Shown here: positions 43,660 through 52,241 of the stretch, piece after piece
Position numbering within the stretch: position 1 is the first letter of the stretch
Layout: the number at the start of each line of letters is the position of its first letter
NCBI GenBank assembly: GCA_965221855.1
Contig: CBDCSV010000008.1
Coordinates: forward strand, 372,001 to 436,000
DNA: 64,000 nucleotides
Reading direction: 5' to 3'
Source: JAJDXO01 sp965221855
GTDB taxonomy: Bacteria > Pseudomonadota > Alphaproteobacteria > Rhodospirillales > UBA2165
The notes under the pieces: model-generated
Database searches by the model: none
What the model was told of the DNA's origin: nothing
What the model saw: the letters and a program-made list of their open reading frames with translations, nothing else
Made by a program: the position numbers and the translations under genes

Positions 43660-44939
43660 GGTGACGTAAAAATTTATGTGTCAGTTGGGAATGGGGTACT
43701 CCCTGTGGTTTACGACAACCGCAAGAAGGAGCACCCCGATGCCACAGCAAGCTGTAACGATTGAGAACCTACCACAAGCCTTTGAGGTGGTGAAGGAGAT
43801 GCAAGCAGGCGGATTGGACTGGGGCGAGGGTTATCGCCCGCTTGGCCGCCAGGCGCTGGCCGAGATCATCGAGGGCCGGATGGCCGAGGCGGTGGATCGC
43901 TGGCTCGACGGCCTCGATGGCAGCGCTATGCGCGACCGGCGCAACGGCACCTACCGGCGCCGCCTGCTCAGCGAGCTCGGCGACATCGAGCTCAACGTGC
44001 CGCGCACCCGGCACTTCTGCCCGACCGAGGTTCTGAAGAGCTACGCAAGGCGCGCTCCAGAGATCGACCGCGCCATCCTGGCCGGCTTCGTGCTGGGGCT
44101 CTCGACCCGCAAGGTCGGCGAGGTCCTGCTTGCCCTGCTCGGGCGTCCGGTCTCGGCCGCGACGGTGAGCCGGGTCGCCAAGACCCTCGATCTGTCGGTC
44201 GCCGCATTCCACCGCCGGCCGCTGAAGAACGCCTACAAGGCGCTGATGCTCGACGGCGTGGTGCTGGCCTGCAAGACCGGCGCCGGCGCGCTCAGGAGGC
44301 CGGTCCTGGTGGCGCTGGGCATACGGCACGACGGCAAGAAGGAGATTATCGACTTCCAACTCGCCGCCAGCGAGAGCGCCGCGGAGTGGGAGCGCTTCCT
44401 CACCGCGTTGCACCGCCGCGGCCTCACCGGCGAGGGCCTTGAGATGATCTGCGTTGATGGCGGCCAAGGCCTGCTCGCCGCCTTGCCGATCGTCTATCAC
44501 GGCATCCCCGTTCAGAGGTGCTGGGCGCACAAAATCAGGAACATCCTCAACAAGGTCCGCGTAGCCGACCAGCAGGCCGTCAAGGCCGACGTCCACGCCG
44601 TCATGAATGCCCCCAACCGCCGCAAGGCCGAGACCGCCGCCCGCCGCTTCGCCGACGCCTGGGAAGATACCTACCCCAAGGCCGTCGCCTGCCTGCGCAA
44701 CGACCTCGACGACCTGCTCACCTGCTTCCGCTACAAGGACCTCGCCGAGCGAAAGCAGGTCAGGACCACCAATGCCATCGAACGGAGGTTCCGCGAGGTT
44801 CGCAGACGAACCCGGCCCATGGGAACCTTCAAGGATAAAACCTCAATGGACCGCATCCTCTTCGCGGTCTTCATTCACGAAAACAAGTCTCAGGGAATCA
44901 GTACCCCAGTCTCCCTGACACATAACTCTTGACGTTACC
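43660..44939 (+). mobile_element. IS256-family insertion sequence, copy 1
   Basis: A 1280-bp element with terminal inverted repeats (GGTGACGTAAAAATTTATGT at the left; complement of the right end GGTAACGTCAAGAGTTATGT; 21 of 25 outer bases match). It is flanked by a perfect 9-bp target duplication CGATTCTCC (43651-43659 and 44940-44948). The translations of its transposase and of every other long frame in it are identical to those of copy 2 at 54804, which indicates recent transposition. It is in the divergent panB/ggt promoter region. Confidence 0.95.
43739..44932 (+). CDS. IS256-family transposase, copy 1
   Basis: A 397-residue mutator-type transposase. The catalytic Asp residues lie in LMLDGVVLACKT and ICVDGGQGLL, with GIPVQRCWAHKIRNILNKV between them and the late TTNAIERRFREVRRRTRPMG containing the catalytic Glu. 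The N-terminal half has MRDRRNGTYRRRLLSELGDIELNVPRTR. It is intact, so the element should be active. ATG 43739 follows GAAGGAG; a longer in-frame extension begins inside the terminal repeat and is not used. Confidence 0.95.
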   Translation: MPQQAVTIENLPQAFEVVKEMQAGGLDWGEGYRPLGRQALAEIIEGRMAEAVDRWLDGLDGSAMRDRRNGTYRRRLLSELGDIELNVPRTRHFCPTEVLKSYARRAPEIDRAILAGFVLGLSTRKVGEVLLALLGRPVSAATVSRVAKTLDLSVAAFHRRPLKNAYKALMLDGVVLACKTGAGALRRPVLVALGIRHDGKKEIIDFQLAASESAAEWERFLTALHRRGLTGEGLEMICVDGGQGLLAALPIVYHGIPVQRCWAHKIRNILNKVRVADQQAVKADVHAVMNAPNRRKAETAARRFADAWEDTYPKAVACLRNDLDDLLTCFRYKDLAERKQVRTTNAIERRFREVRRRTRPMGTFKDKTSMDRILFAVFIHENKSQGISTPVSLTHNS

Positions 44940-44970
44940 CGATTCTCCTGCGATTCCGGGGCTGTGCGCA

Positions 44971-44998
44971 TTGCGAATCCGGTGCTCTCGGGTATTAT
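44971..44998 (+). promoter_or_regulatory. Candidate sigma-70 promoter of the gamma-glutamyltransferase gene
   Basis: TTGCGA (44971-44976) and TATTAT (44993-44998), 16 bp apart and 46 bp before the ATG at 45045. The -35 box begins 22 bp beyond the target duplication of IS256 copy 1, so the insertion leaves this promoter intact but removes upstream sequence. Prediction only. Confidence 0.45.
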
Positions 44999-45044
44999 CC
45001 GGCGGGCGGGAACCTGGGAATTATCCGGCGGAGAAAATTTGGAA

Positions 45045-46895
45045 ATGCGGCGATCGACGGGCGCCGGCCGGCGCAAACTGATGCTGTTCGGATTTGGCCT
45101 GGCCTTGGCAGGCTGTGTTGCCACGCCACCGCCTGAAGCCGAGACCGCGCCACAGACCGCCGCGGAGGCCCGCGCCACCGCGGAGGCGCAGGCCGCACCC
45201 GAAGCTGTGACCCCCTCTCCGGCGCCCGCGGCCGCGGTGGCGGCGGAGCCCGCCCCGCGTCCCGCCGCCCGAGCGGCCAAGCACATGGTGGCGGCGGCGG
45301 CAAATCCGTTGGCGGCCCAGGCCGGTCTCGAGATATTGCGGGCGGGGGGCTCGGCAATCGATGCGGCGATCGCCGTTCAGATGGTGCTCAATGTTGTGGA
45401 GCCTCAGTCTTCCGGCATCGGCGGTGGCGGTTTTCTGGTTCACTACTCGGCCAAGTCTCAATCCATCGAGACCTATGACGGACGGGAAACGGCTCCGGCG
45501 GGGGCAACCCCCGACATGTTTCTCAATTCCGACGGCAGCCCGCGTAAATATCATGACGCGGTTCCCGGCGGCCTGTCAGTCGGCGTCCCGGGACTGCTCC
45601 GGATGCTTGAAGCCGCGCACAAGGATCACGGCAAGCTTCCGTGGCGGCGGCTGTTCGATTCGGCCATCGAACTGGCTGACGAAGGATTTGAGATATCGCC
45701 CCGTCTGCATGGCCTGGTGTCACGCGATCCACATCTGAAGAAATTCGACGCCGCACGAAGTTACTTCCTTGACGCCGCCGGAGAAGCGAAATCCGCCGGC
45801 ACCCGCCTGATCAATCGGCCCTTGGCGTCGACGTTCAAGGTGATCGCGGACTTTGGACCGGACGCGTTCTACATCGGCCCCATCGCCGAAGATATTGTCG
45901 CCGCGGCAAGGGGTGCCTCGCCCAATCCCGGGAGGATCACCGCCAACGATCTTCAAACCTACCGGGCCAAAAAGCGGGACCCGGTCTGCTCTCTTTATCG
46001 TCAATGGGTGGTCTGCGGCGCGCCGCCCCCGGCATCGGGCGGTGTAACGACCCTGCAGATACTAGGCACCTTGCAGGAATTCGACCTTGCCGCCATCAAG
46101 CCGGGATCAGCCGAGGCCGTCCATCTCATCGCCGAGGCGAGCCGGCTGGCCTTCGCCGACCGGGGACAATACCTCGCCGATCCGGACGCGGTGCGCGTTC
46201 CGGTCGGACGGATGATCGACCCCGGCTACCTGGCGATGCGGGCCAAGTTGATCAACCGCTCGACGGTGATGGAAAAGGCCGAACCCGGCGGCTTCGCCGG
46301 GCGGGCGGAACTGCGCTATGCGCCGTCACCCGACGAACACGGCCTGTCCACGACGCATTTCAGCATCGTGGACGGTGACGGCAATGTGGTGTCGCTGTCA
46401 TCTTCGATCGTGGACGCGTTTGGATCGAGGTTGATGGTCCGGGGCTTCCTGCTCAACAACCAGCTCACGGATTTCAGTTTCAGCCCGATGCGCAATGGCC
46501 GTCCAATCGCCAATGCAGCCGCCGCGAACAAGCGGCCGAGGTCGTCCATGAGCCCGACGCTGGTGCTCGATGCCGGCGGCAAGCCTGTCCTGGCGGTCGG
46601 GACCCCTGGGGGCAGCGCCATTGTCGGCTATGTCGCCAAGACCATCATCGGCGTACTGGATTGGAAACTGGATCCCCAGGCGGCAATCGATGCCCCCCAC
46701 TACGTCAATCGAAACGGCCCGACGGACCTGGAGGCGGATACGGCGGCGGCGGCCCTTCAGCCCGTTCTGGAAGGGTTGGGGCACAAAATCCGGGTCCTCG
46801 GCATGACGAGCGGGCTTCACGCCATTCAGATCACCGAAAACGGCCTCCTCGGGGGCGCGGACCCCCGCAGCGAAGGCGTCGCGATCGGCGACTGA
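45045..46895 (+). CDS. ggt: Gamma-glutamyltransferase, lipoprotein form
   Basis: A 616-residue Ntn-hydrolase. The signal peptide ends in a lipobox (LALAGC, Cys24), followed by a Pro/Ala/Glu-rich tether (residues about 25-80). The conserved GGT body starts at AAKHMVAAANPLAAQAGLEIL and includes VEPQSSGIGGGGFLVHY. The autocatalytic Thr is in GLSTTHFSIVDGDGNVVSLSSSI; cleavage before the Thr makes the two subunits. TPGGSAIVGYV comes near the end. It cleaves gamma-glutamyl bonds such as in glutathione, here probably anchored in the periplasm. ATG 45045 has GGAG upstream and gives the best signal. Confidence 0.9.
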   Translation: MRRSTGAGRRKLMLFGFGLALAGCVATPPPEAETAPQTAAEARATAEAQAAPEAVTPSPAPAAAVAAEPAPRPAARAAKHMVAAAANPLAAQAGLEILRAGGSAIDAAIAVQMVLNVVEPQSSGIGGGGFLVHYSAKSQSIETYDGRETAPAGATPDMFLNSDGSPRKYHDAVPGGLSVGVPGLLRMLEAAHKDHGKLPWRRLFDSAIELADEGFEISPRLHGLVSRDPHLKKFDAARSYFLDAAGEAKSAGTRLINRPLASTFKVIADFGPDAFYIGPIAEDIVAAARGASPNPGRITANDLQTYRAKKRDPVCSLYRQWVVCGAPPPASGGVTTLQILGTLQEFDLAAIKPGSAEAVHLIAEASRLAFADRGQYLADPDAVRVPVGRMIDPGYLAMRAKLINRSTVMEKAEPGGFAGRAELRYAPSPDEHGLSTTHFSIVDGDGNVVSLSSSIVDAFGSRLMVRGFLLNNQLTDFSFSPMRNGRPIANAAAANKRPRSSMSPTLVLDAGGKPVLAVGTPGGSAIVGYVAKTIIGVLDWKLDPQAAIDAPHYVNRNGPTDLEADTAAAALQPVLEGLGHKIRVLGMTSGLHAIQITENGLLGGADPRSEGVAIGD

Positions 46896-46983
46896 TCAAC
46901 AGCGGACGCCGAGGCAAAGGCGCTTCCATCCGGCGCGCCGGTAACGGCGAGGCGGGTTGACGGCCGGCCATGGGGCCGGGAAA

Positions 46984-48426
46984 TCAGCGGCTGCCGACGA
47001 GGCTCTTTTCTTCCCCTTCTTCTTCCTCGATCCGCGCCGGCAGTTCCAACAGGAACGTCGTGCCTTCTTCGTCGGTGCTCCCCAGCGTCACATCGCCCCC
47101 GTGCGCGCGCATGATATCGCGCACGATTACCAGCCCGAGACCGGTTCCGTCCTTCTTGGTCGAACCGGCAAAAGGCGCGAACAGGTTCTCCCGCGCCTGT
47201 TGCGGGATACCTGGACCATCGTCCGTGAAACTCAGGCAGATGAAGCCAAACCGGGACTCGGCTCGGGCGATGACCGATTTGGCGCCCGCCTGAAATGCGT
47301 TGCGGCCGACGTTGGTGAGAGCCCGGAAAATCTGGTCACGGTCGGCATCCACCTGAATATTCGGCGAAACCTCGTTGCGCCAGACAAGACCGTCCACGCC
47401 AAGCTCGGAGTTGCGAATCCCCTCGCCTACCTCCTCCACCAGATCGGCGAGGGCGAACCGGCCGGTCTCCATCTTGGGCGCGCCCTCGCGGGCAAAGCTC
47501 AGGGTCTGGGAACAAAGTTCCACCGCCCGGTCGATGGCCTCGAACAGGCGCGGCACCAAGCGGCGGACCTCCGGGTCATCGCTGTCGGCCAACCGATCGG
47601 ACACCAGCACCGCGGTGGCAAGGGAGTTTCGAAGATCGTGGTTGATCTTGGCCACGGCCGAGCCCAAGGCCGCCAAGCGCCGGCGCTGCCGGAGCGCCTG
47701 GCGCACCTCGTGCTGCATGACGCCGAGCTCCCGTTGAGCGACGCCGATTTCATCCGCCCGATCGCCGGGCGGCAGGCTTGCTTCGGCATTTTCCGGATCG
47801 GCCCGGAATTTCATCATGCTCTCCGTGATGCGTTCCATGGGCCGCACCATCAGCCAGCGGAGGGTCAGAAATACCAGCGAGGCGGTGATCGCGGAGATGA
47901 TCAGGGACAAGGCCAGGATGCGGACCGAAAAATCATACATGGCCTGGCGCATCGGCGCTTCGTCCATGAGAATTTCGACGACCGTCCCCGGGTCCTGGGG
48001 GGACGGCGCGATGACCCGCAGCACCCGGTTTTCCGTCTGCACCAATGTCACCAGGGCGTCCGCGAGCCAGCCGAAAAATACCGGCTCCCGTAAATCGTAT
48101 GTCGCGTCAATGGACGGCAACTCCGGCGCGCCAAGCGCAAACATGTGCCGCTTCGGCGTGCGCAGCACCACGTGATAGGTCTCGGACCGTTCCAGCAGGC
48201 GTCGCTGGAGGTCCGGACTAACCGCGTGGTTGGGCATGGCCTCCAGGGCCAAGGTCGCCAGGTGGGCGGCCGCGATACGTTCCTCGAGGAAACCCTGCCG
48301 AAATCGCGCAACCGATGGCGCGTAGATCAGCACCTCGCTGATCATCACGAAGAAAATTGTCAGAACCAGCAGCCGCGCCGACAGCGAATGGGTGAACGGC
48401 GCCGGAGTTCTTTGCTGTCCAGCCAT
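46984..48426 (-). CDS. Membrane sensor histidine kinase (orphan)
   Basis: 480 residues: transmembrane helix one (ARLLVLTIFFVMISEVLIY), a periplasmic sensory region of about 140 residues, transmembrane helix two (ILALSLIISAITASLVFLTL), a HAMP-like linker (RWLMVRPMERITESMM), then the H-box with phospho-His in KINHDLRNSLATAVL. The N-box (RALTNVGRNAFQAGA), G1 (FTDDGPGIP) and G2 (GTGLGLVIV) complete a full kinase. No response regulator gene is adjacent. A Glu-rich tail ends the protein. ATG 48426 is chosen because the membrane helix follows it closely. Confidence 0.9.
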   Translation of the reverse strand: MAGQQRTPAPFTHSLSARLLVLTIFFVMISEVLIYAPSVARFRQGFLEERIAAAHLATLALEAMPNHAVSPDLQRRLLERSETYHVVLRTPKRHMFALGAPELPSIDATYDLREPVFFGWLADALVTLVQTENRVLRVIAPSPQDPGTVVEILMDEAPMRQAMYDFSVRILALSLIISAITASLVFLTLRWLMVRPMERITESMMKFRADPENAEASLPPGDRADEIGVAQRELGVMQHEVRQALRQRRRLAALGSAVAKINHDLRNSLATAVLVSDRLADSDDPEVRRLVPRLFEAIDRAVELCSQTLSFAREGAPKMETGRFALADLVEEVGEGIRNSELGVDGLVWRNEVSPNIQVDADRDQIFRALTNVGRNAFQAGAKSVIARAESRFGFICLSFTDDGPGIPQQARENLFAPFAGSTKKDGTGLGLVIVRDIMRAHGGDVTLGSTDEEGTTFLLELPARIEEEEGEEKSLVGSR

Positions 48427-48493
48427 GGCGGCCAATGTAACACATTTGGCCGCCGGTGGGATGGGTTCCACGCTATGGACGGATGGTCTGCTG

Positions 48494-49918
48494 TCAGCCG
48501 AATTTCGTGAGAAATCTCACGATTTTTCGGGTCCGGCCGCCGAACAGGGAGGGTGTGAAGTACTGGCCGGCCGCCCGTTTGCCGGCTTCTCCGAGGGTTG
48601 GATAGGGCGCCACCATGTTGGCGATGGCGCCGATCTTCATCCTTTTCTGGACCGCCAGGGTCCACACCTGGATCAACTCTCCCGCGTGCGCGCCGACGAT
48701 ACCGGCGCCCAAGACCCGGCCCTTGGGGCCGATGACGATTTTGACCAAACCTTCGGTCGCGCGCTCGGCGATCGCCCGGTCGTTTTCGGCGAACGGCCAG
48801 GAGGTCACGCGGATATGGTCCCCGTGCATTTCCCGCGCCGCCGCTTCCGTAAGCCCCACCTGGGCCAGTTCCGGCGAGGTATAGGTCACCTTCGGGATCG
48901 CGGACATGTCCTGTTTGGCGGGGATTCGAAACAGCGCGTTCTTGATGACGATGCCCGCGTGATAGGAGGCGACGTGGGTGAATTGCAGACCGCCCGCAAC
49001 GTCACCGATTGCGAACACCTTTTTGTTGGTGGTCCGCATCCGGGCATCCACCTTGATGCCGGCCCTGTCATATTCGATCCCGGCCGCCTCCAGATCGAGG
49101 CCGTCCAGGTGGGGCCGCCGGCCGGCGGCCACGAGAAGATGAGAGCCCGTTATACGGGACCTGGGCGCCCCTTCGACATCCACCGCGATGCCGTCTCCGT
49201 CCCTGGCCGCGCCGGCCACGCGAACGCCCTCGAGGAATTCGACGCCTTCGGATTTCAGGCGTTGACGGACCACCTCGACCAACTCCGGGTCGTCATTGGG
49301 CAGCATGCTGGCCATTTCCAGGACGGTGACCTCGGCGCCGAGCTGCCGGTGGGCCTGGGCCATTTCGATTCCAATGGGTCCCGCGCCGACGATGATCAAG
49401 TGATCCGGAACCGCGTCAAGGCCGAATATGGTTTCGTTGGTGTGGAAGGGCGTCCGGTCCAACCCGGGGATCGGCGGCACCATGGGCCCGGAACCGGTTG
49501 CGATAACGAAACGCCTGGCCTGAATTCTCCGGCCGCCCGCCGTCACCTCCCGGGGACCGGTGAACCTGCCCTCGGCCTGGATGACGTCGACCCCGAAACC
49601 CTCATACCGCTCCACCGAGTCGTTGGGCGCTATGGCGTCAATGGCGTGACGGACGTGATCGTAGACGCCGGCGCCGTTGATTTCAGCGGCCGCCCCGCTG
49701 ACGCCGAAGGGTTGCCCGCCCCGCGCCGCGGCGGCCGCATGGCCCGCCGCCAACAGCGCTTTCGACGGCACGCAACCGTAATTGAGGCAATCACCGCCCA
49801 TTTTGTCCCGCTCGAGCAAGACCGTCGGGAGGCCGAGGTTGGCGGCCACATAGGCGACGGTCAGGCCGCCGGAGCCGGCGCCAATGACGCAGATATCGGT
49901 GTTGATGATGTCGGTCAT
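48494..49918 (-). CDS. FAD-dependent pyridine nucleotide-disulfide oxidoreductase (mercuric reductase/Dld-like)
   Basis: A 474-residue class I flavoprotein disulfide reductase. The FAD motif ICVIGAGSGGLTVA is at the N-terminus and the redox-active cysteines are in GGDCLNYGCVPSKAL (residues about 41-55). NAD(P) motif IIVGAGPIGIEMA, second FAD motif KVFAIGDVAGG and a dimerisation domain (PKVTYTSPELAQVGLTEAA) follow. There is no heavy-metal-associated domain. It is transcribed after the TVP38-like gene (33 bp); this pairing and even fusion is common and suggests a membrane-linked redox job. The substrate is unknown. Confidence 0.9.
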   Translation of the reverse strand: MTDIINTDICVIGAGSGGLTVAYVAANLGLPTVLLERDKMGGDCLNYGCVPSKALLAAGHAAAAARGGQPFGVSGAAAEINGAGVYDHVRHAIDAIAPNDSVERYEGFGVDVIQAEGRFTGPREVTAGGRRIQARRFVIATGSGPMVPPIPGLDRTPFHTNETIFGLDAVPDHLIIVGAGPIGIEMAQAHRQLGAEVTVLEMASMLPNDDPELVEVVRQRLKSEGVEFLEGVRVAGAARDGDGIAVDVEGAPRSRITGSHLLVAAGRRPHLDGLDLEAAGIEYDRAGIKVDARMRTTNKKVFAIGDVAGGLQFTHVASYHAGIVIKNALFRIPAKQDMSAIPKVTYTSPELAQVGLTEAAAREMHGDHIRVTSWPFAENDRAIAERATEGLVKIVIGPKGRVLGAGIVGAHAGELIQVWTLAVQKRMKIGAIANMVAPYPTLGEAGKRAAGQYFTPSLFGGRTRKIVRFLTKFG

Positions 49919-49951
49919 GAGGTAATCCTGAAACGAAACGGCGGGCCGCGT

Positions 49952-50698
49952 CTAGCCGGCAACCTGCCCCCGGGCCTTGAAGCGCTTGTAGACGACCGGC
50001 ACCAGCGACAGCGCCGCGAGGCCGATCAGGGGTCCGAGCACCTCGGGCGCGAATATGATCGACAGGTCCGGCGCCTGGCCGGCATCTATCAGATGTCCGA
50101 TCCCGTTGCCGAGGCTGGCGTAGACGAACGTGCCCGGCATGATGCCGACCAGCGTGCTTATGACGTAGGTACGGGTGGAAACGCCCAGAAACGCCGGGAC
50201 CAGATTGACCAGCCAAAACGGGAAAAGCGGCACCAGCCGGAGCACCAGCATGTAGCTGACGGCATTGGCCCGGAAACCGTCTTCCATGCGGCGGATTGCG
50301 GGGCCCGCCTTTTTGCGAAAGAAATCGGCAAACGCATACCGCGCGGCAAGAAAAATCACCGTGGCGCCCAGGGTGGCGGCAAAGACCACGAGGATTCCGC
50401 CTTCCAGGGTGCCGAACATGAACCCGCCCAAAATCGTGAACCAAACGGCGCCGGGAAGGCTGATGGCGATGGCAGCGGCATAAGCCGCAATAAACACCGC
50501 GGCGCTGAGGATATGGTTGTTTTGCGCCCACGACAGAAGCGACCCGCGGTTTTCCTTCAGCATTTCGAACGAGAAGAAGTGGTGGAGGTCGAACAAAAAT
50601 GCCGCGCCGAGCCCGGTCACCAGCAGGACGATCGGCGCCAGCCGCTTGACCGGCAGGCCGCTTTGCCCGGCGTCAGTTTCCTGGTTTTCGTCGTTCAT
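49952..50698 (-). CDS. TVP38/TMEM64 (DedA-like, VTT domain) membrane protein
   Basis: 248 residues with about five hydrophobic segments and the VTT-domain hallmark regions ISLPGAVWFTILGGFMFGTLEGG, GATVIFLAARYAFADFF and RLVPLFPFWLVNLVPAFLGVSTRTYVISTLVGIMPGTFVYASLG. Relatives include lipid scramblase-like DedA proteins, but the bacterial function is open. ATG 50698 gives the normal N-terminus. It is first in a two-gene operon with the disulfide oxidoreductase; a CRP-like palindrome lies 42 bp upstream. Confidence 0.88.
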   Translation of the reverse strand: MNDENQETDAGQSGLPVKRLAPIVLLVTGLGAAFLFDLHHFFSFEMLKENRGSLLSWAQNNHILSAAVFIAAYAAAIAISLPGAVWFTILGGFMFGTLEGGILVVFAATLGATVIFLAARYAFADFFRKKAGPAIRRMEDGFRANAVSYMLVLRLVPLFPFWLVNLVPAFLGVSTRTYVISTLVGIMPGTFVYASLGNGIGHLIDAGQAPDLSIIFAPEVLGPLIGLAALSLVPVVYKRFKARGQVAG

Positions 50699-50739
50699 GA
50701 TCGGAACCGATCCTTTTGCCTCAAGTGCTCTTCGTCTCC

Positions 50740-50755
50740 CGTGACAAATGTCACA
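50740..50755. promoter_or_regulatory. CRP-like palindromic operator candidate
   Basis: On the minus strand TGTGACATTTGTCACG reads as TGTGA-N6-TCACG, close to the CRP consensus TGTGA-N6-TCACA. It is 42 bp upstream of the TVP38-like gene start. A regulatory role is inferred from position and symmetry only. Confidence 0.35.
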
Positions 50756-50799
50756 AGCCGAAGCTGGTCGCACTCCGGTAGATATGGCCGCCGAGGCCT

Positions 50800-50839
50800 T
50801 GATTCCAGTCACCATTCCGTGACCCGGCGCCTCCCGGCA
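50800..50839. repeat. 40-bp imperfect direct repeat, left copy
   Basis: The sequence begins TGATTCCAGTCACCATTCCG and ends CTCCCGGCA. It matches 54768-54803 plus 56092-56095 (the other copy is split by an IS256 insertion) at 37 of 40 positions in the same orientation. Its centre is a near-palindrome, (A/G)GTCAC-CATTCC-G(T/A)GACC. The two copies bracket the acyltransferase/P450 cassette. Confidence 0.8.
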
Positions 50840-51034
50840 AGCGTAATATTGCCGTTGAAACAAAGGGCTTAATGCTTATGGAGGACGCCTGAAACCGGCG
50901 CGGGACCAGGCCCCGAACGGACTACGGCAAGCCGGCGTTCAACATCATCGATGACACGGGAACCGCTACCGGACGCGGTGCGGCGTAATTGGCGGGTGGC
51001 GAAGCGACGGTATTGCGCCGCCAAATAGCGGTGG

Positions 51035-52240
51035 TCAAGGCGTGGCCCGCGGGTAGCGGCGGCCGTTCAGCTGTTCCCCAATGAATGTCGACCGCACGAA
51101 GTGGCGGTAGGTTACCAGGGTGAGCCCGGTTGCCATGGCCACGACCAGTGCGACCTTGACGATCCCCGGTGTCGGCACGTTCACGAGAAGGAGGGGCAGC
51201 AAGATGACGAACGGCACATGGACGATGTAGATCCAGTATGAGGCGTCCGCCAAGTAGCGCCAGCGGGGGCTCGGATGGTTCACGTGACGAAGGAAAAATC
51301 CGAGCAGGCCATAGGCCAGAAACCACATGGACAGCGAAAGGAAAACCACCGCCCCCAGATGAAGGACCTCCGAAGTCCCGGCGCAGGTCCTGTCCGGATT
51401 GGGGTCGCAGCCGGTCTCGAAGAGGGTGAGGTAGCCTACGAAGCACATCAACCCGGCGGCGAGGAAGCTCCATGCCGGGCGCTTGAAGCCTTCCAGCACC
51501 CCACGGCGGTGGAAAAGCAGCCATCCGAATGCGAAAAAGAGGCCGAATAGTCCCAGCAAACGCAAGGGCGGGACCGGGCCCGCATAGTAGTCGATCGCCC
51601 ACGACTGCATCGGGTACAGCGCGACACCCGCCAGCAGAGCCAGCACACCGATGCCTCCCCGGTGCACCACGCTCTCGAAGAGGTCCAGCGAGCGTGCTCG
51701 CATGCCAGCGGGAATCCAGCGGGCGAGCACGCTCAGTGCGCCGACGACCACATACAGGATCATCAGGTGGTAGAGGAACCACAGGTGAAAGAACATGTGG
51801 CGCAATGCGCCGGGCGACGTGATCTCCTCGAGGCTGTAGACGTGGGTGGGCGGGACGGAACTGAACCGGGAAGCGAACTGCACAACGAAGTACAACGTGA
51901 CCGCCAGGACGGGCCAGGCCACCAGGAACGGCACCCCGATCCGACTCCACCGCTGCTGCAGGAACGCCCGGGTGCCGCGGGTCTCGACCAGGTATGCCGC
52001 GAAGAATCCCGCCATTGCGAAGAAGACCGGCAACTGGAAAACCCGGATGAAGAGGATCAGCCAGTGAACGAGGATGTCGGCGTGTGCGTCCCGGAAAGGC
52101 CATCCCGCGAAAATGGTGGGTTCGTAGCTCAATGCCGAGTGCCGGACTACTCCGAGCATCATCACGACCGTCCGCAACCGGTCGAGCGAATGGTACCGCG
52201 GGAAGGTGAACTGGGGCTGGATGGCGGAGTTGTCTCGCAC
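51035..52240 (-). CDS. Acyltransferase-3 family membrane protein
   Basis: A 401-residue protein with about ten hydrophobic segments. The N-terminal RYHSLDRLRTVVMMLGVVRHS matches the acyltransferase-3 (OafA/YrhL) start, with the catalytic-type Arg/His pair, and the C-terminus has ASYWIYIVHVPFVILLPLLL. Members O-acylate sugars, lipids or antibiotics at the membrane. The start is GTG 52240, one base after the TAG of the frame-corrected P450 gene, so the two were built as one transcript. The acceptor is unknown. Confidence 0.85.
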   Translation of the reverse strand: MRDNSAIQPQFTFPRYHSLDRLRTVVMMLGVVRHSALSYEPTIFAGWPFRDAHADILVHWLILFIRVFQLPVFFAMAGFFAAYLVETRGTRAFLQQRWSRIGVPFLVAWPVLAVTLYFVVQFASRFSSVPPTHVYSLEEITSPGALRHMFFHLWFLYHLMILYVVVGALSVLARWIPAGMRARSLDLFESVVHRGGIGVLALLAGVALYPMQSWAIDYYAGPVPPLRLLGLFGLFFAFGWLLFHRRGVLEGFKRPAWSFLAAGLMCFVGYLTLFETGCDPNPDRTCAGTSEVLHLGAVVFLSLSMWFLAYGLLGFFLRHVNHPSPRWRYLADASYWIYIVHVPFVILLPLLLVNVPTPGIVKVALVVAMATGLTLVTYRHFVRSTFIGEQLNGRRYPRATP

Positions 52241-52241
52241 C

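Larger units (their letters stand above)
50699..51034. other. Intergenic region with operator candidate and repeat copy
   Basis: 336 bp between the TVP38-like gene start and the end of the acyltransferase gene. It holds the CRP-like palindrome (50740-50755) and one copy of the 40-bp direct repeat (50800-50839). The remaining 195 bp up to 51034 have no recognised gene, terminator or RNA. Confidence 0.6.

Noticed and set aside
44929..44980. Hybrid promoter made by the IS256 right end (TTGACG near the tip) driving ggt
   Set aside because: No -10 like sequence lies 16-18 bp downstream of the TTGACG in the flank. The native pair further along is better.
48392..50872. Long open frame on the plus strand across the oxidoreductase and TVP38-like genes
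   Set aside because: It is antisense to two well-recognised genes. Its composition (runs of Arg, His, Gly) is typical of a GC-driven shadow and it has no domain pattern.
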